64,000 nt of DNA, taken from positions 868,001-932,000 of the forward strand of contig JAJZUP010000001.1 in assembly GCA_021848465.1 (NCBI GenBank), read 5' to 3'. Positions 19,310 to 30,648 of the stretch are shown here, in pieces. Both the position numbers and the translations under genes were made by a program. How positions within the stretch are numbered: the first letter of the stretch is position 1; every line of letters begins with the position of its first letter. A model generated the notes under the pieces. That model was not told the origin of the DNA. It worked only from the letters and a program-made list of their open reading frames with translations, and did no database searches. This stretch comes from Pseudomonadota bacterium (GTDB lineage Bacteria; Pseudomonadota; Gammaproteobacteria; Burkholderiales; Gallionellaceae).

Positions 19310-21862
19310 TTATGCTGCGTCCGTCTGGAGGGCGTCTGATTCAGCCAGGGCGCGCAGGATGGCGGGGTAGTTGAAATTTTCCGTGAGTGCGGAGAGCCCG
19401 TGGTGAAGGTTGGCATCCAGCGGAAGAACCTGGCCGATGGCGGCTTCGATACGGGCGCTATCCAGTTTTTCCAGCGCGTCGGCGAGTTCGCTGCGCAAGG
19501 CTTGCGGCAAGGCGGCCAGGGCGGCTGGGTTCAGAGCGGGCAGCTCGGGTGGGGCCGCATCCTGTGTGGCGGCGGTGTACTGGTAGCGGATGCCGAGCTG
19601 GCGGGCAAGGCAGTCGTAGATTTCCTCGAAGCGGTAGGGTTTGCGTACGAAGCCGTCCATGCCGACATCCAGCATTTCCTGTTGCTGCTCCTTGAACACC
19701 GATGCGGTGACAGCAACGATCCTGACTTTATCCCCGCCGGGCAGTTTTCGGATGCGCCGGGTGGCCTCGATGCCATCCATCACCGGCATGCGCCGATCCA
19801 TCCAGATCAGCGCGGGTTGCCACTCCGGAAACATTTGCACGGCTTCGGCACCGCTGGCGGCAATCCGGGTTGGCAGGCCGAGTTCTTCCATCAGCTGGCG
19901 CAACAACAACTGGTTTTCCTGCTGGTCTTCCACGATCATGATGCGGGGACGCGGCTGGCCCGGCGCGAGCCCGCTCACTTCGCGCTGGATCGTGGCGGTC
20001 GGCTTCAATACTTCGCCCGGCTTCGCCAGTTCCGCAGGCAGGTCTACCCGGAACAGCGAACCCTTGCCGACCGTGCTCTCAATGCTGATGGTGCCCCCCA
20101 TCAGCTCGACGAACTGGCGGGTGATGGACAGCCCCAGCCCGGTTCCGCGCTGCTCCATGCCTTCGGCCAGCTGCACGAAGGGCTCGAACAGGCGCTGCTG
20201 GTCGGCGGCGCTGATGCCGGGCCCGGTATCTTCCACTTCGATCAGCAGGTGGGCGCGTGTGTTCTGTCGTGTACCGAGGCGGATCGTGACGCCACCTTGC
20301 GCGGTAAATTTGATTGCATTACCGACCAGGTTGACCAGCACCTGACGCAACCGTGCTTCGTCGCCGCGAATGTAGCGTGGGAACTCGGAGGACTGGTCGA
20401 GCAGCATTTGCAGGCCTTTTTCTTCAGCACGCTGGTGCATCATGTCGACCACATCGCGCACCATGTTGCCGAGGTCGAATGGGGCGATTTCAAGCTGCTG
20501 GCGGCCGGCCTCGATCTTGGCCATTTCCAGCACGTCGTTGATCAGCGTGAGCAGGTGCTCTCCGCTGCGGTTGATGATGTCGAGATTGCTGCGCTGGCTG
20601 GCGGAAATGCCCGGATCGCGGCGCATCATGCCGGAGAATCCGAGAATTGCGTTCAACGGGGTGCGCAACTCGTGGCTCATGTTGGCGAGGAAAACACTTT
20701 TTGCCTTGTTGGCGGATTGGGCAGCATCGCGCGCCAGCTGCAATTCGGCGGTGCGCTGTTGCACGGTTTCTTCCAGTTGGTCCTTGTAGCGGCGCAATGC
20801 CTCCTCGGCCTGCTTCAGATCGGTGATGTCGTGCAGCGTGCCGCGAAAGAACAGTATTTTCCCCTCATCATTGCGTATCGGCTCGCACTTTTCATGAATG
20901 TGGCGCGCGGTCTGGTCAGTCAAGCGCTGGATGCGATAGCTGATGCTGTACGGGGTGTTGTCTTGCCGCAGGTGGTCGTAGGCCTCGGAAACATGCGCCC
21001 GGTCGGCGGGGTGCATGGTCGCCAGCAGCAGTTGTACTGAAGGCGAACCGGATGGTGCGATACCAAAAATGCGGTAAACCTCATTCGACCAGGACAATTC
21101 ACCGCGCTCACAATTCAGCTCCCAACTACCGAGATGGGCCATGCGCTGCGCTTCGGCCAGCCCCTCCTCGCTTTTCCTCAGCACCCGGCTGCGTTGCAGC
21201 AGGGTGGCCTGGTAGCCCTGGAGCGCCTGGCGCATTTCACTGAAACGATCGACCAGCTCACCGACTTCATCATCGCCGCTTTTCTCCAGCGTGCCTTCAA
21301 AGCGGTTTTGCGCCATTGCGCTGGCCGCCTTGCCGAGCGTCTTGACCGGGCGGATGACCAACTTCTCCAGCACGAGCCATGCGCTGATCAGGAAGGCGGC
21401 GATCATGGCCAGCATCACTGTCACAAGTTCGCGATGGCGCAACTCCATTTGCTTCAGTTGCGGGGTGAAATTGACGCGGACGACAAGCGAGCCGAGGTTC
21501 AAGCCGAGATAGTCGATATTTTTCTTCAGCACGTGAATTTCAGCGCCGGGAGCGATGTTGTGCGGCGAGTCGCTGGTTAACGGGTAGAGTTGCCGGCCCT
21601 GAGCATCGTCGAGTTCGATGCCGAGCCAGTCGTGGTCGTTTGCCCGCAGCGCGTCGAGGTTTTCATAGACGGTGTCGAGCTGATGACCGAGCAGCAGCGG
21701 GATCAACCCAACGGCAACGCTGTCCAGGTGGCGCTCGATGTTTTGCTGGTGTTCGGAGCGGATATTGTCGATGGAGCGCGGCATCCAGTAGCCATACAGG
21801 TAACCGAGCAGCAGCAGGCTCAGCAATACCAGCGGCAACAGGACCTTGGTGCGCAGGCTCAT
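19310..21862 (-). CDS. Hybrid sensor histidine kinase/response regulator (TM-HAMP-PAS-HisKA-HATPase-REC)
   Basis: HAMP after TM; PAS; SHELRTPLNAILGFSGMM H-box; DTGPGISAADQQRLFEPF; IMIVEDQQENQ...IWMDRRMPVMDG receiver. Confidence 0.93.
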   Translation of the reverse strand: MSLRTKVLLPLVLLSLLLLGYLYGYWMPRSIDNIRSEHQQNIERHLDSVAVGLIPLLLGHQLDTVYENLDALRANDHDWLGIELDDAQGRQLYPLTSDSPHNIAPGAEIHVLKKNIDYLGLNLGSLVVRVNFTPQLKQMELRHRELVTVMLAMIAAFLISAWLVLEKLVIRPVKTLGKAASAMAQNRFEGTLEKSGDDEVGELVDRFSEMRQALQGYQATLLQRSRVLRKSEEGLAEAQRMAHLGSWELNCERGELSWSNEVYRIFGIAPSGSPSVQLLLATMHPADRAHVSEAYDHLRQDNTPYSISYRIQRLTDQTARHIHEKCEPIRNDEGKILFFRGTLHDITDLKQAEEALRRYKDQLEETVQQRTAELQLARDAAQSANKAKSVFLANMSHELRTPLNAILGFSGMMRRDPGISASQRSNLDIINRSGEHLLTLINDVLEMAKIEAGRQQLEIAPFDLGNMVRDVVDMMHQRAEEKGLQMLLDQSSEFPRYIRGDEARLRQVLVNLVGNAIKFTAQGGVTIRLGTRQNTRAHLLIEVEDTGPGISAADQQRLFEPFVQLAEGMEQRGTGLGLSITRQFVELMGGTISIESTVGKGSLFRVDLPAELAKPGEVLKPTATIQREVSGLAPGQPRPRIMIVEDQQENQLLLRQLMEELGLPTRIAASGAEAVQMFPEWQPALIWMDRRMPVMDGIEATRRIRKLPGGDKVRIVAVTASVFKEQQQEMLDVGMDGFVRKPYRFEEIYDCLARQLGIRYQYTAATQDAAPPELPALNPAALAALPQALRSELADALEKLDSARIEAAIGQVLPLDANLHHGLSALTENFNYPAILRALAESDALQTDAA

Positions 21863-21868
21863 ATGCGC

Positions 21869-22798
21869 TTACTTTCCCTCATTGGTGGTCTGCCAGTATT
21901 TTTCCAGCCCCCATTTGCGCATGACGGCATAGTCCGTATACGCAACCGGCGCCAGTTTGGTCGTGGGTATCTTGTCCAGCAGGTCGCGACCTTTGGCGGT
22001 ACCGTCCATGGCAAGCAGCGCTTTACGCACCGCTTCGCGGTCCGGTTTGGGAACCCGCGCATGGGCGGCGATGGGGTGAGACGGACAGGCGCGCGTGGTG
22101 TATATCACGCGCAATTGCGCCCTGATTGCCTCGTCCTGCTCTTGCAGGGTTTTTTCCACGCCGCCGCCAGCTGCCGCCATATCCTTGACGACATGCAGAT
22201 ACACCGAGCTGTGCGTGGTGACATACAGCGGGGTGATCTTTACATGTTGAACCTGCTCGAGGTCGGCGCGTACCAGCAGCGAGGAACCCAGCGCGTTGGC
22301 GGATGGAAAGGCAACGGTCTTGCCGTCCAGGTCGGCGGGGGTCTGGATCGGACCGTTCTTGCGTACCACGAGGATGCCGCGCAATGGCGTGGTGTCGGCT
22401 ACAAGAGGCAGGTAGTTTTGGGTATCGTGTACCTGGACCAGGTGATAAGGATTCACGTAAACGAAGTCGAAATCGCCGCGCATGAATGCATTTTCGAAAT
22501 CCTGGATTTTCAGCGTGGTGACCAGTTCGAAGGTCAGGCCGGTGCGGCGTGACAGGTCGTCGACAATCGGCTTCCAGATGGCGTAGAGCTTGCGTTGTTC
22601 GAATTGCGGCACGACGCCAAAACGGTAGATTTTCCCGGTTTCGGCTGACGCGGTTGGTGCGGCGAGGACCAGCAGGGCAGAAAACAGTGCGGCAAACAGC
22701 AGCAAGCAAGGGCAGCGCGTCGCGGTATACCTCATGGTCAATTCTCCCGGGAAGAAATGCATGGCAGGGAGAATACCTTGCGCCCTGTTGCACAGCAA
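21869..22798 (-). CDS. PhnD-like phosphate/phosphite/phosphonate-type periplasmic binding protein
   Basis: Signal peptide then YRFGVVPQFEQRKLYAIWKPIVDDLSRRTGLTFELVTT...FDFVYVNPYHLV. Confidence 0.88.
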   Translation of the reverse strand: MLCNRAQGILPAMHFFPGELTMRYTATRCPCLLLFAALFSALLVLAAPTASAETGKIYRFGVVPQFEQRKLYAIWKPIVDDLSRRTGLTFELVTTLKIQDFENAFMRGDFDFVYVNPYHLVQVHDTQNYLPLVADTTPLRGILVVRKNGPIQTPADLDGKTVAFPSANALGSSLLVRADLEQVQHVKITPLYVTTHSSVYLHVVKDMAAAGGGVEKTLQEQDEAIRAQLRVIYTTRACPSHPIAAHARVPKPDREAVRKALLAMDGTAKGRDLLDKIPTTKLAPVAYTDYAVMRKWGLEKYWQTTNEGK

Positions 22799-22855
22799 CC
22801 TGGCGAGGCGGGGGATGCCGCATGGTATCCGGTATCCCCCGCTATACGCGGCGCC

Positions 22856-23980
22856 TTATTGCGAGAAGAACTCCTTGACCTTGCTCATCCACGATTTGTG
22901 GCGCGGGCTGTGGCGTTCGCTGTCCTGCTGGCTGATATGCTCGAACTCGCGCAGCAGTTCCTTCTGGCGCTCAGTCAGGTTGGACGGTGTTTCTACCACC
23001 ACATGGCAATTCAGGTCGCCATAGGTGCCGGTGCGCATGCCCTTGATGCCCTTGCCGCGCAGGCGGAAGATTTTGCCGCTCTGGGTTTCCGGCGGAATCT
23101 TGATGCCGGCCTTGCCGTCCAGCGTGGGAATCTCGATTTCGCCGCCGAGTGCTGCAGTGGCAAAGCTGATCGGCATCTCGCAATGCAGGTCGTCGCCGTC
23201 GCGCTGGAATACCGCGTGCGGCTTGATGTGGATTTCCACATACAAGTCGCCGCTGGGGGCTCCATTGCTGCCGGCTTCGCCGTGGCCGCTGTGGCGCAGG
23301 CGCATGCCGGTATCAATGCCGGCGGGAATCTTGATTTCCAGCGTCTTGTGCTGTTTTACCCGGCCCGAGCCGTGGCAGGTGGTGCAGGGCGACGAAATCT
23401 GCTTGCCGCTGCCATGGCAGCGTGGGCAGGTTTGCTGGATCGAGAAAAAGCCCTGCTGCATGCGTACTTGTCCGTGACCGCCGCAGGTGGAGCAGGTGGA
23501 GGCGCTGGTGCCGGGTTTGGCGCCACTGCCGTGACAGGTGTCGCACTCCGCCATGGTCGGGATGCGGATCTGTTTCTGGGTGCCGCGCGCAGCTTCTTCC
23601 AGCGTGACCTCCAGGTTGTAGCGCAGGTCGGCGCCGCGATGCGCCTGGCTGCGGCCGCGCCCGCCGCCGAAGATGTCGCCGAAGATATCGCCGAAATCAA
23701 AACCGCCGGCACCTGCCCCGGCGCCGAACGGATTGCCGCCGCCCATGCCGCCCGCCTCAAATGCGGAGTGGCCGTACTGGTCGTAGGCAGCACGCTTCTG
23801 GCTGTCGCTTAGCGTTTCATAGGCCTCCTTGGCTTCCTTGAAATGCTCCTCCGCTTTCGGATTGTCCGGATTGCGGTCAGGGTGGTACTTCATCGCCAGC
23901 TTGCGGTAGGCCTTTTTGAGGTCATCTTCCGAAGCGTCGCGGTTGACGCCGAGGATGTCGTAATAGTCTCGCTTACTCAT
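22856..23980 (-). CDS. dnaJ: Chaperone protein DnaJ
   Basis: [40 protein letters not shown]; four CxxCxGxG zinc repeats. Confidence 0.98.
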   Translation of the reverse strand: MSKRDYYDILGVNRDASEDDLKKAYRKLAMKYHPDRNPDNPKAEEHFKEAKEAYETLSDSQKRAAYDQYGHSAFEAGGMGGGNPFGAGAGAGGFDFGDIFGDIFGGGRGRSQAHRGADLRYNLEVTLEEAARGTQKQIRIPTMAECDTCHGSGAKPGTSASTCSTCGGHGQVRMQQGFFSIQQTCPRCHGSGKQISSPCTTCHGSGRVKQHKTLEIKIPAGIDTGMRLRHSGHGEAGSNGAPSGDLYVEIHIKPHAVFQRDGDDLHCEMPISFATAALGGEIEIPTLDGKAGIKIPPETQSGKIFRLRGKGIKGMRTGTYGDLNCHVVVETPSNLTERQKELLREFEHISQQDSERHSPRHKSWMSKVKEFFSQ

Positions 23981-23996
23981 GTTTTTTCCATGTGGC

Positions 23997-24018
23997 GATG
24001 GGGCGCATGCGCCCCATC
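23997..24018. repeat. Perfect 22-nt palindrome GATGGGGCGCATGCGCCCCATC between dnaK and dnaJ
   Basis: Self-complementary along its full length. Confidence 0.8.
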
Positions 24019-24044
24019 TGTTGCTACCTCAAGAAATGGACGGC

Positions 24045-25970
<1,926 letters not shown>

Positions 25971-26024
25971 GATGTATATCCTTTCAGTTAGATTTGGTTA
26001 TATCTGTAATTCCGTTGCTCCCCA

Positions 26025-26052
26025 AAATGGGGCGCGTATTGCTTATTTCAAG
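26025..26052 (-). promoter_or_regulatory. Sigma-32 (RpoH) promoter upstream of dnaK
   Basis: Minus strand CTTGAAA-N13-CCCCATTT (matches CTTGAAA-N13/14-CCCCATnT). Confidence 0.85.
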
Positions 26053-26109
26053 AGTCTTTTCGGGGAAGAGGGAAGGGGAAACCCGGGTACATTTTTTCGG
26101 AGAGGCGGT

Positions 26110-26132
26110 GTTACCCTTCCCCCTTAACCCTT
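26110..26132. repeat. Intergenic hairpin repeat, copy 1 (GTTACCCTTCCCCCTTAACCCTT core)
   Basis: 21/23 match to 35787-35809; purine-rich left arm (agagggaagggg) at about 26068-26080. Confidence 0.65.
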
Positions 26133-26139
26133 CCCGGAT

Positions 26140-26667
26140 TTAGCTCTTGCCCTTGCTGACGGTTACCAGCGCTGGGCGCAGCACGCGGTCATTCAGCGTG
26201 TAGCCCTTCTGCATGACGCTGACCACGGTGTTGGCTTCCTGTTCACTTTCCACCATGCCGATGGCCTGATGCTTGTGCGGGTCGAGTTTTTCGCCAACCG
26301 GGTTGATTTCCTGGATATTGAATTTTTCGAATACGCTGGACAGTTGCTTCAGCGTCAACTCCATGCCGTTCTTGAAGCTTTCCACGTTTTCGGTCTTTAC
26401 CGCCAGACCGGCTTCCAGGCTGTCTTTTACCGCCAGCATCTCGTTGGAGAAGCGCTCCACGGCAAATTTTTGCGCCTTGCTCACATCCTCGGCGGCACGG
26501 CGGCGGATATTTTCGCCTTCAGCCTTGGCGCGCAGCCAGGCGTCATGGTGTTCCTGTGCCTTTAATTCTGCCTGCTTGAGCAGCTCTTCCATGCTGGGCA
26601 TGACCTCAGGCGCGGCGGCTGCGTCCGGCTGTTGTTCGTTTTGTGCGGTGTCCTTGTTTTGCTCCAT
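26140..26667 (-). CDS. grpE: Nucleotide exchange factor GrpE
   Basis: [14 protein letters not shown]...; [45 protein letters not shown]; adjacent to dnaK. Confidence 0.95.
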   Translation of the reverse strand: MEQNKDTAQNEQQPDAAAAPEVMPSMEELLKQAELKAQEHHDAWLRAKAEGENIRRRAAEDVSKAQKFAVERFSNEMLAVKDSLEAGLAVKTENVESFKNGMELTLKQLSSVFEKFNIQEINPVGEKLDPHKHQAIGMVESEQEANTVVSVMQKGYTLNDRVLRPALVTVSKGKS

Positions 26668-26696
26668 TGCAACTCTCCTGTTTTCGACCTTGCCGC

Positions 26697-26724
26697 AGAT
26701 GGGGGCGTGTTTCCGGGTTTCAAG
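26697..26724 (-). promoter_or_regulatory. Sigma-32 (RpoH) promoter upstream of grpE
   Basis: Minus strand CTTGAAA-N13-CCCCATCT, about 30 nt upstream of the grpE ATG. Confidence 0.88.
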
Positions 26725-26812
26725 GGGTAATTCGAAATTATTTTTCCAGGGGGAAATTAAACGGGGCCGGGCGTCATCCATGTAAAATGCGCGCCCCAAG
26801 TTGTGAATAATC

Positions 26813-27976
26813 ATGAACGATTGCAGAAACTACCACTGGCGCATCGCCGGTTTCTATTTTTTCTATTACGCCTTCGTGGGGATGTTTGCTCCCTACTGGA
26901 GCCTGTACCTGAAGTCGTTGCAATTCAGCGCGGTCGAGATCGGCGTCCTGATGTCGATGCAGCCGTTGATGCGCCTGGTGGCGCCGAACATCTGGGGCTG
27001 GCTGGCTGACTATTCCGGCAAGCGCCGCGAGGTGGTGATCGCGGCGGCCAGCCTGAGCGCGCTGTTTTACCTGGGGGTGTTTTTCACCACCAGTTTCTGG
27101 GGCGTGCTGGCGGTGCTGCTGCTGATGAATTTTTTCTGGAGTGCCTCGATGCCGCTGGTGGAGGCGACCACGCTGTCCTATCTGGGCAAGAACACCGCGC
27201 ATTATGGGCGCATCCGCTCCTGGGGCTCGGTCGGCTTCATCGTGACGGTGGTGGGGTTGGGCTATGCGTTCGACTACGTCGCGATTGCCTGGCTGCTGTG
27301 GGCCGGGCTGGTGTGCGAAATCGGTATCCTGCTGTTCGCGCGGCAGATACCCAGGACCGAGGTGCTGGCGCACCACACCGACAGCCAGCCCATCCGGCAG
27401 ATCGTGCTGCAGCCGCGCGTGCTGGCCTTGTTTGGTGCCTGCTTCCTGATGTCGGTGGCGCACGGGCCGTACTACACGTTCTACTCGATTTATCTGGTCG
27501 AGCATGGTTACGCGAAAAGCGCGGTGGGCGGGCTGTGGGCGCTCGGGGTGATCTGCGAGATCGGGGTATTTTTTCTGATGCCGCGCCTGGTGCAGCGCTT
27601 CGGGTTTGTGCGTATTTTGCTATTCAGCCTGGGGGCGGCGGTGGTGCGTTTCGTGCTGATCGGCTGGGCGGTGGACGTGCTGGTGCTGATCCTGCTGGCG
27701 CAGGTGTTGCATGCGGCCACGTTCGGCGCGTATCACGCCTCCTCGGTGGGCATGGTGCATGAATTTTTCCAGGGGCGGCACCAGTCCAAGGGGCAGGCGT
27801 TGTTCGGCAGCATTACCTATGGCGCGGGCGGCATGCTGGGTGGCTTCGCCAGCGGCCCGATCTGGCAGCATTGGGGCGCGACGGCGCTGTATTCATGCAG
27901 CGCGGCGGCGGCGTTGCTGGGGCTGTTCCTGATGGCGTCGGCAGGCAGGCGTCATTGGGGAATGCCGCAGTCCTAG
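26813..27976 (+). CDS. MFS transporter (HcaT/3-phenylpropionate transporter-like)
   Basis: [59 protein letters not shown]; about 12 TM segments. Confidence 0.88.
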   Translation: MNDCRNYHWRIAGFYFFYYAFVGMFAPYWSLYLKSLQFSAVEIGVLMSMQPLMRLVAPNIWGWLADYSGKRREVVIAAASLSALFYLGVFFTTSFWGVLAVLLLMNFFWSASMPLVEATTLSYLGKNTAHYGRIRSWGSVGFIVTVVGLGYAFDYVAIAWLLWAGLVCEIGILLFARQIPRTEVLAHHTDSQPIRQIVLQPRVLALFGACFLMSVAHGPYYTFYSIYLVEHGYAKSAVGGLWALGVICEIGVFFLMPRLVQRFGFVRILLFSLGAAVVRFVLIGWAVDVLVLILLAQVLHAATFGAYHASSVGMVHEFFQGRHQSKGQALFGSITYGAGGMLGGFASGPIWQHWGATALYSCSAAAALLGLFLMASAGRRHWGMPQS

Positions 27977-27977
27977 T

Positions 27978-29864
27978 TCAGAACTTGCATGCCCGGTTGC
28001 GGCCCTGCGATTTGGCGCGGTAAAGCGCTGTGTCGGCTTGTTCGATAAACTCTTCGAGGCTGCTTGCACCACTGACAGTGTCGCTTATACCGATACTGAC
28101 GGTGACCCGTTTGAAGGGTGAATCCTCATGCGGCAGCAGGGCCTGCTCGACTGCCTCGCAGATTTTTTGTGCATAGGATAGGGCGTTCTGGCTGTCCGGT
28201 ATGGAAAGGAGCATGACAAACTCTTCGCCGCCATAACGGGCAACCAGGTCTTCAGTGCGCTTGGCGTTTGCTTTCAGGAGCTTGGCGATTTTGCGCAGGC
28301 ATTCGTCGCCGGCCGGGTGGCCGTAGTAATCGTTGTAATTCTTGAACCAGTCTACATCAATGATGGCGAGCGTCAGATTGGTGCCGGTTCTTCGGGAGTG
28401 GTTCCACTTTTCAAGCAAGACTTCGTCCAGGCGGCGCCGGTTCGCGATGCCGGTGAGTTCGTCGGTTGTGCTTATTTCTGCCAGTTTCTGGTTGGCCTGT
28501 GCGAGTGCGGCAGTGCGCTCTTCGACCTTGCGTTCCAGTGCGGAGTGCGCTTCTTCGACGCGTTCCGCCATCTGGGTGAAATCGCGCGCCAGTTCGCCGA
28601 TCTCGTCTTCGGCATGGATGGGCAGGTTGTTTTTATCGAGGCTTCCACCGGAGCGACCAACCTGGCGGGTGGCCATCATCAGGCGCGAGAGCGGCTGGGC
28701 CACCTGCTTTTGCAGGATGGAGCGGATGATGAAAATTTCGACCAGCAAGGTCAGCAGGCCTACTGCGATGACGATGGCAAGGTTCTGCAGGATGGCCGGT
28801 TGCATCAAGGCTTTCGGATAGTGCACGGCCAGCACCCAGGGGGTATCCGGGATGATGCCTAATGCAACTATTTCATGCCCGGTTTCAATCAGGCTGGTTT
28901 CGCCCGGACGAAGATTGGGGAGCATGTCCAGCAGTGGATAGTCTGCGGCGATATGCAGCGAGCGGATGGAGGCGCCGCCCTGACTTTGCTTGATGGCGTT
29001 GGCGTATTGCGGGTGGTAGAGCAGGGTGCCGTCGCGATCAGCCAGGAACAGGCTGTTCTGCGAGCCGCGCAAGACCGGCCGGGCGGTGCGCTGCATCAGT
29101 TGGTCCAGCAGCACATCGACGCAGGCAAGGATGCGGTGTTTGCCGCGGGTGTCGGCGATGTCCGGCGTGGCGATGGTCGTCATCCAGGCAGCATTGGATT
29201 CGTCCCAGTACATGCGGGTGAACAGCGTTTCGTGGCTGGCCGAGGCGAAGCCGCGCGCGTAGAACTCATAGGTTTCGAGTTTCAGTGCGTTGGGGCCGGA
29301 ATAGCTGAACACCTTGGCGATGTCGGCATTCTGGTAAATCGGGAAGCCTTTTTCCGGCACGACACCGTAGAAGTTGAACAGGCGGCCGTGTGCGCTGGAG
29401 CCGAATTTGTAGGAAAGCTGGTAGGACAAGGCGAAGCGCGCTTTGATGTCCGGCGTGGGAGCAAAGTCCGGGGCATAGGTCGCCGACATGTTGGCAAAGC
29501 GGCGGCCATCCGCCAGAGGCTTGCCCTCAAACAGGCCGGGGCGCTGGGTATAGGAACCATCTGGATGGCGATAGAAAATCAGGTCGAAATCGTGTGCCAG
29601 CCGGGCCTGGTTGCCGGGAATTTCATATTGTTGTTTGAACTCGTGCAGGAAATTTTGCTGCAAATCGCGAATTTCGCGGAATGGCAAGGATTCGCGTTGC
29701 AAAGTTTGTTCGGTGGACAGGATAAGCTGTTTGCGTACGCCGTCCTCAATCGAGTTTTTGTTGAGCCAGTACGAAATCGCGCCGGCCAGCACCGATACCA
29801 ATGCAATGCGCAAGGCGGCTTGGCGCAGGGTGCGGGCGGTGAGCGAATTCTGGGATTTGAACAT
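27978..29864 (-). CDS. Cache/HAMP-type diguanylate cyclase
   Basis: N-terminal TM, long periplasmic region, second TM and HAMP, C-terminal GGDEF domain with ARYGGEEFVMLL. Confidence 0.92.
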   Translation of the reverse strand: MFKSQNSLTARTLRQAALRIALVSVLAGAISYWLNKNSIEDGVRKQLILSTEQTLQRESLPFREIRDLQQNFLHEFKQQYEIPGNQARLAHDFDLIFYRHPDGSYTQRPGLFEGKPLADGRRFANMSATYAPDFAPTPDIKARFALSYQLSYKFGSSAHGRLFNFYGVVPEKGFPIYQNADIAKVFSYSGPNALKLETYEFYARGFASASHETLFTRMYWDESNAAWMTTIATPDIADTRGKHRILACVDVLLDQLMQRTARPVLRGSQNSLFLADRDGTLLYHPQYANAIKQSQGGASIRSLHIAADYPLLDMLPNLRPGETSLIETGHEIVALGIIPDTPWVLAVHYPKALMQPAILQNLAIVIAVGLLTLLVEIFIIRSILQKQVAQPLSRLMMATRQVGRSGGSLDKNNLPIHAEDEIGELARDFTQMAERVEEAHSALERKVEERTAALAQANQKLAEISTTDELTGIANRRRLDEVLLEKWNHSRRTGTNLTLAIIDVDWFKNYNDYYGHPAGDECLRKIAKLLKANAKRTEDLVARYGGEEFVMLLSIPDSQNALSYAQKICEAVEQALLPHEDSPFKRVTVSIGISDTVSGASSLEEFIEQADTALYRAKSQGRNRACKF

Positions 29865-30013
29865 GGGGGGCGAGCGAACCTTTTCTGACTGACAGGATAC
29901 CGGAATTGCGCCGGCAGTCAGTCAGGAAATCTTGATTTTATTGTAAGTACAAGCTGAGTGGGTAGGGAAATCCTTAGCCAAAATTAATAAAATATGAGGC
30001 AAGCGGGGTGCGT

Positions 30014-30475
30014 TCAAATCGGCAGCGCAGTCTTATCCACTGCCTTGCGCAATACAAAGCTGCTGCGTACGCCGGTGACGCCTTCGATACGCGTGATGCG
30101 GTTGAGCAGCAATTCCTGATAGGCATCCATGTCTTTCACTACCACCTTGAGCTGATAGTCGGCGTCCTGTCCGGTGATCAGCAGGCACTCCAGCACCTCG
30201 GGAATTTCCACGATGCGCGCCTCGAAGTTATTGAGTCGTTCGGGCGTGTGCTGATCCATGGAGATCAGGATCAGCGCGGTGAGCGACAGGCCGAGTTTCT
30301 TCGCGTCCAGCATGGCGCGGTAGCCGGTGATGAGGCTGGATTCTTCCAGGGCATGCAGGCGGCGCAGGCAGGGCGAGGGGGTGAGGTTGATGCGGTCGGC
30401 CAAGTCCTGGTTGCTGATGCGGCCGTTTTCCTGCAGCACTCGTAAAAGCTGTAAATCGTAGTTATCGAGTTGCAT
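30014..30475 (-). CDS. Lrp/AsnC family transcriptional regulator
   Basis: MQLDNYDLQLLRVLQENGRISNQDLADRINLTPSPCLRRLHALEESSLITGYRAMLD. Confidence 0.95.
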   Translation of the reverse strand: MQLDNYDLQLLRVLQENGRISNQDLADRINLTPSPCLRRLHALEESSLITGYRAMLDAKKLGLSLTALILISMDQHTPERLNNFEARIVEIPEVLECLLITGQDADYQLKVVVKDMDAYQELLLNRITRIEGVTGVRSSFVLRKAVDKTALPI

Positions 30476-30648
30476 AAGATTCTCCGGATTTTGATATTAC
30501 TGGATTAAATTTTAAAGAAATTTATAAATTCGGCAATAAAATTGCGATAAGTGCGAAATTTAGGGATGAATTGGCAAGTGTCTGCTCCAGCTTTGTCGAT
30601 ATGATGGCTTCCGTTGAAATCATACGAATCATGCCCAGGAGAAAGATC

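Noticed and set aside
19400-21040. 546-aa plus-strand ORF opposite the hybrid kinase
   Set aside because: Shadow ORF; kinase motifs on the minus strand are unambiguous.
23997-24018. CCCCATC in the palindrome as a sigma-32 -10 box for dnaJ
   Set aside because: The nearest CTTGA-like element on the minus strand is about 23 nt away, too far for a sigma-32 spacer.
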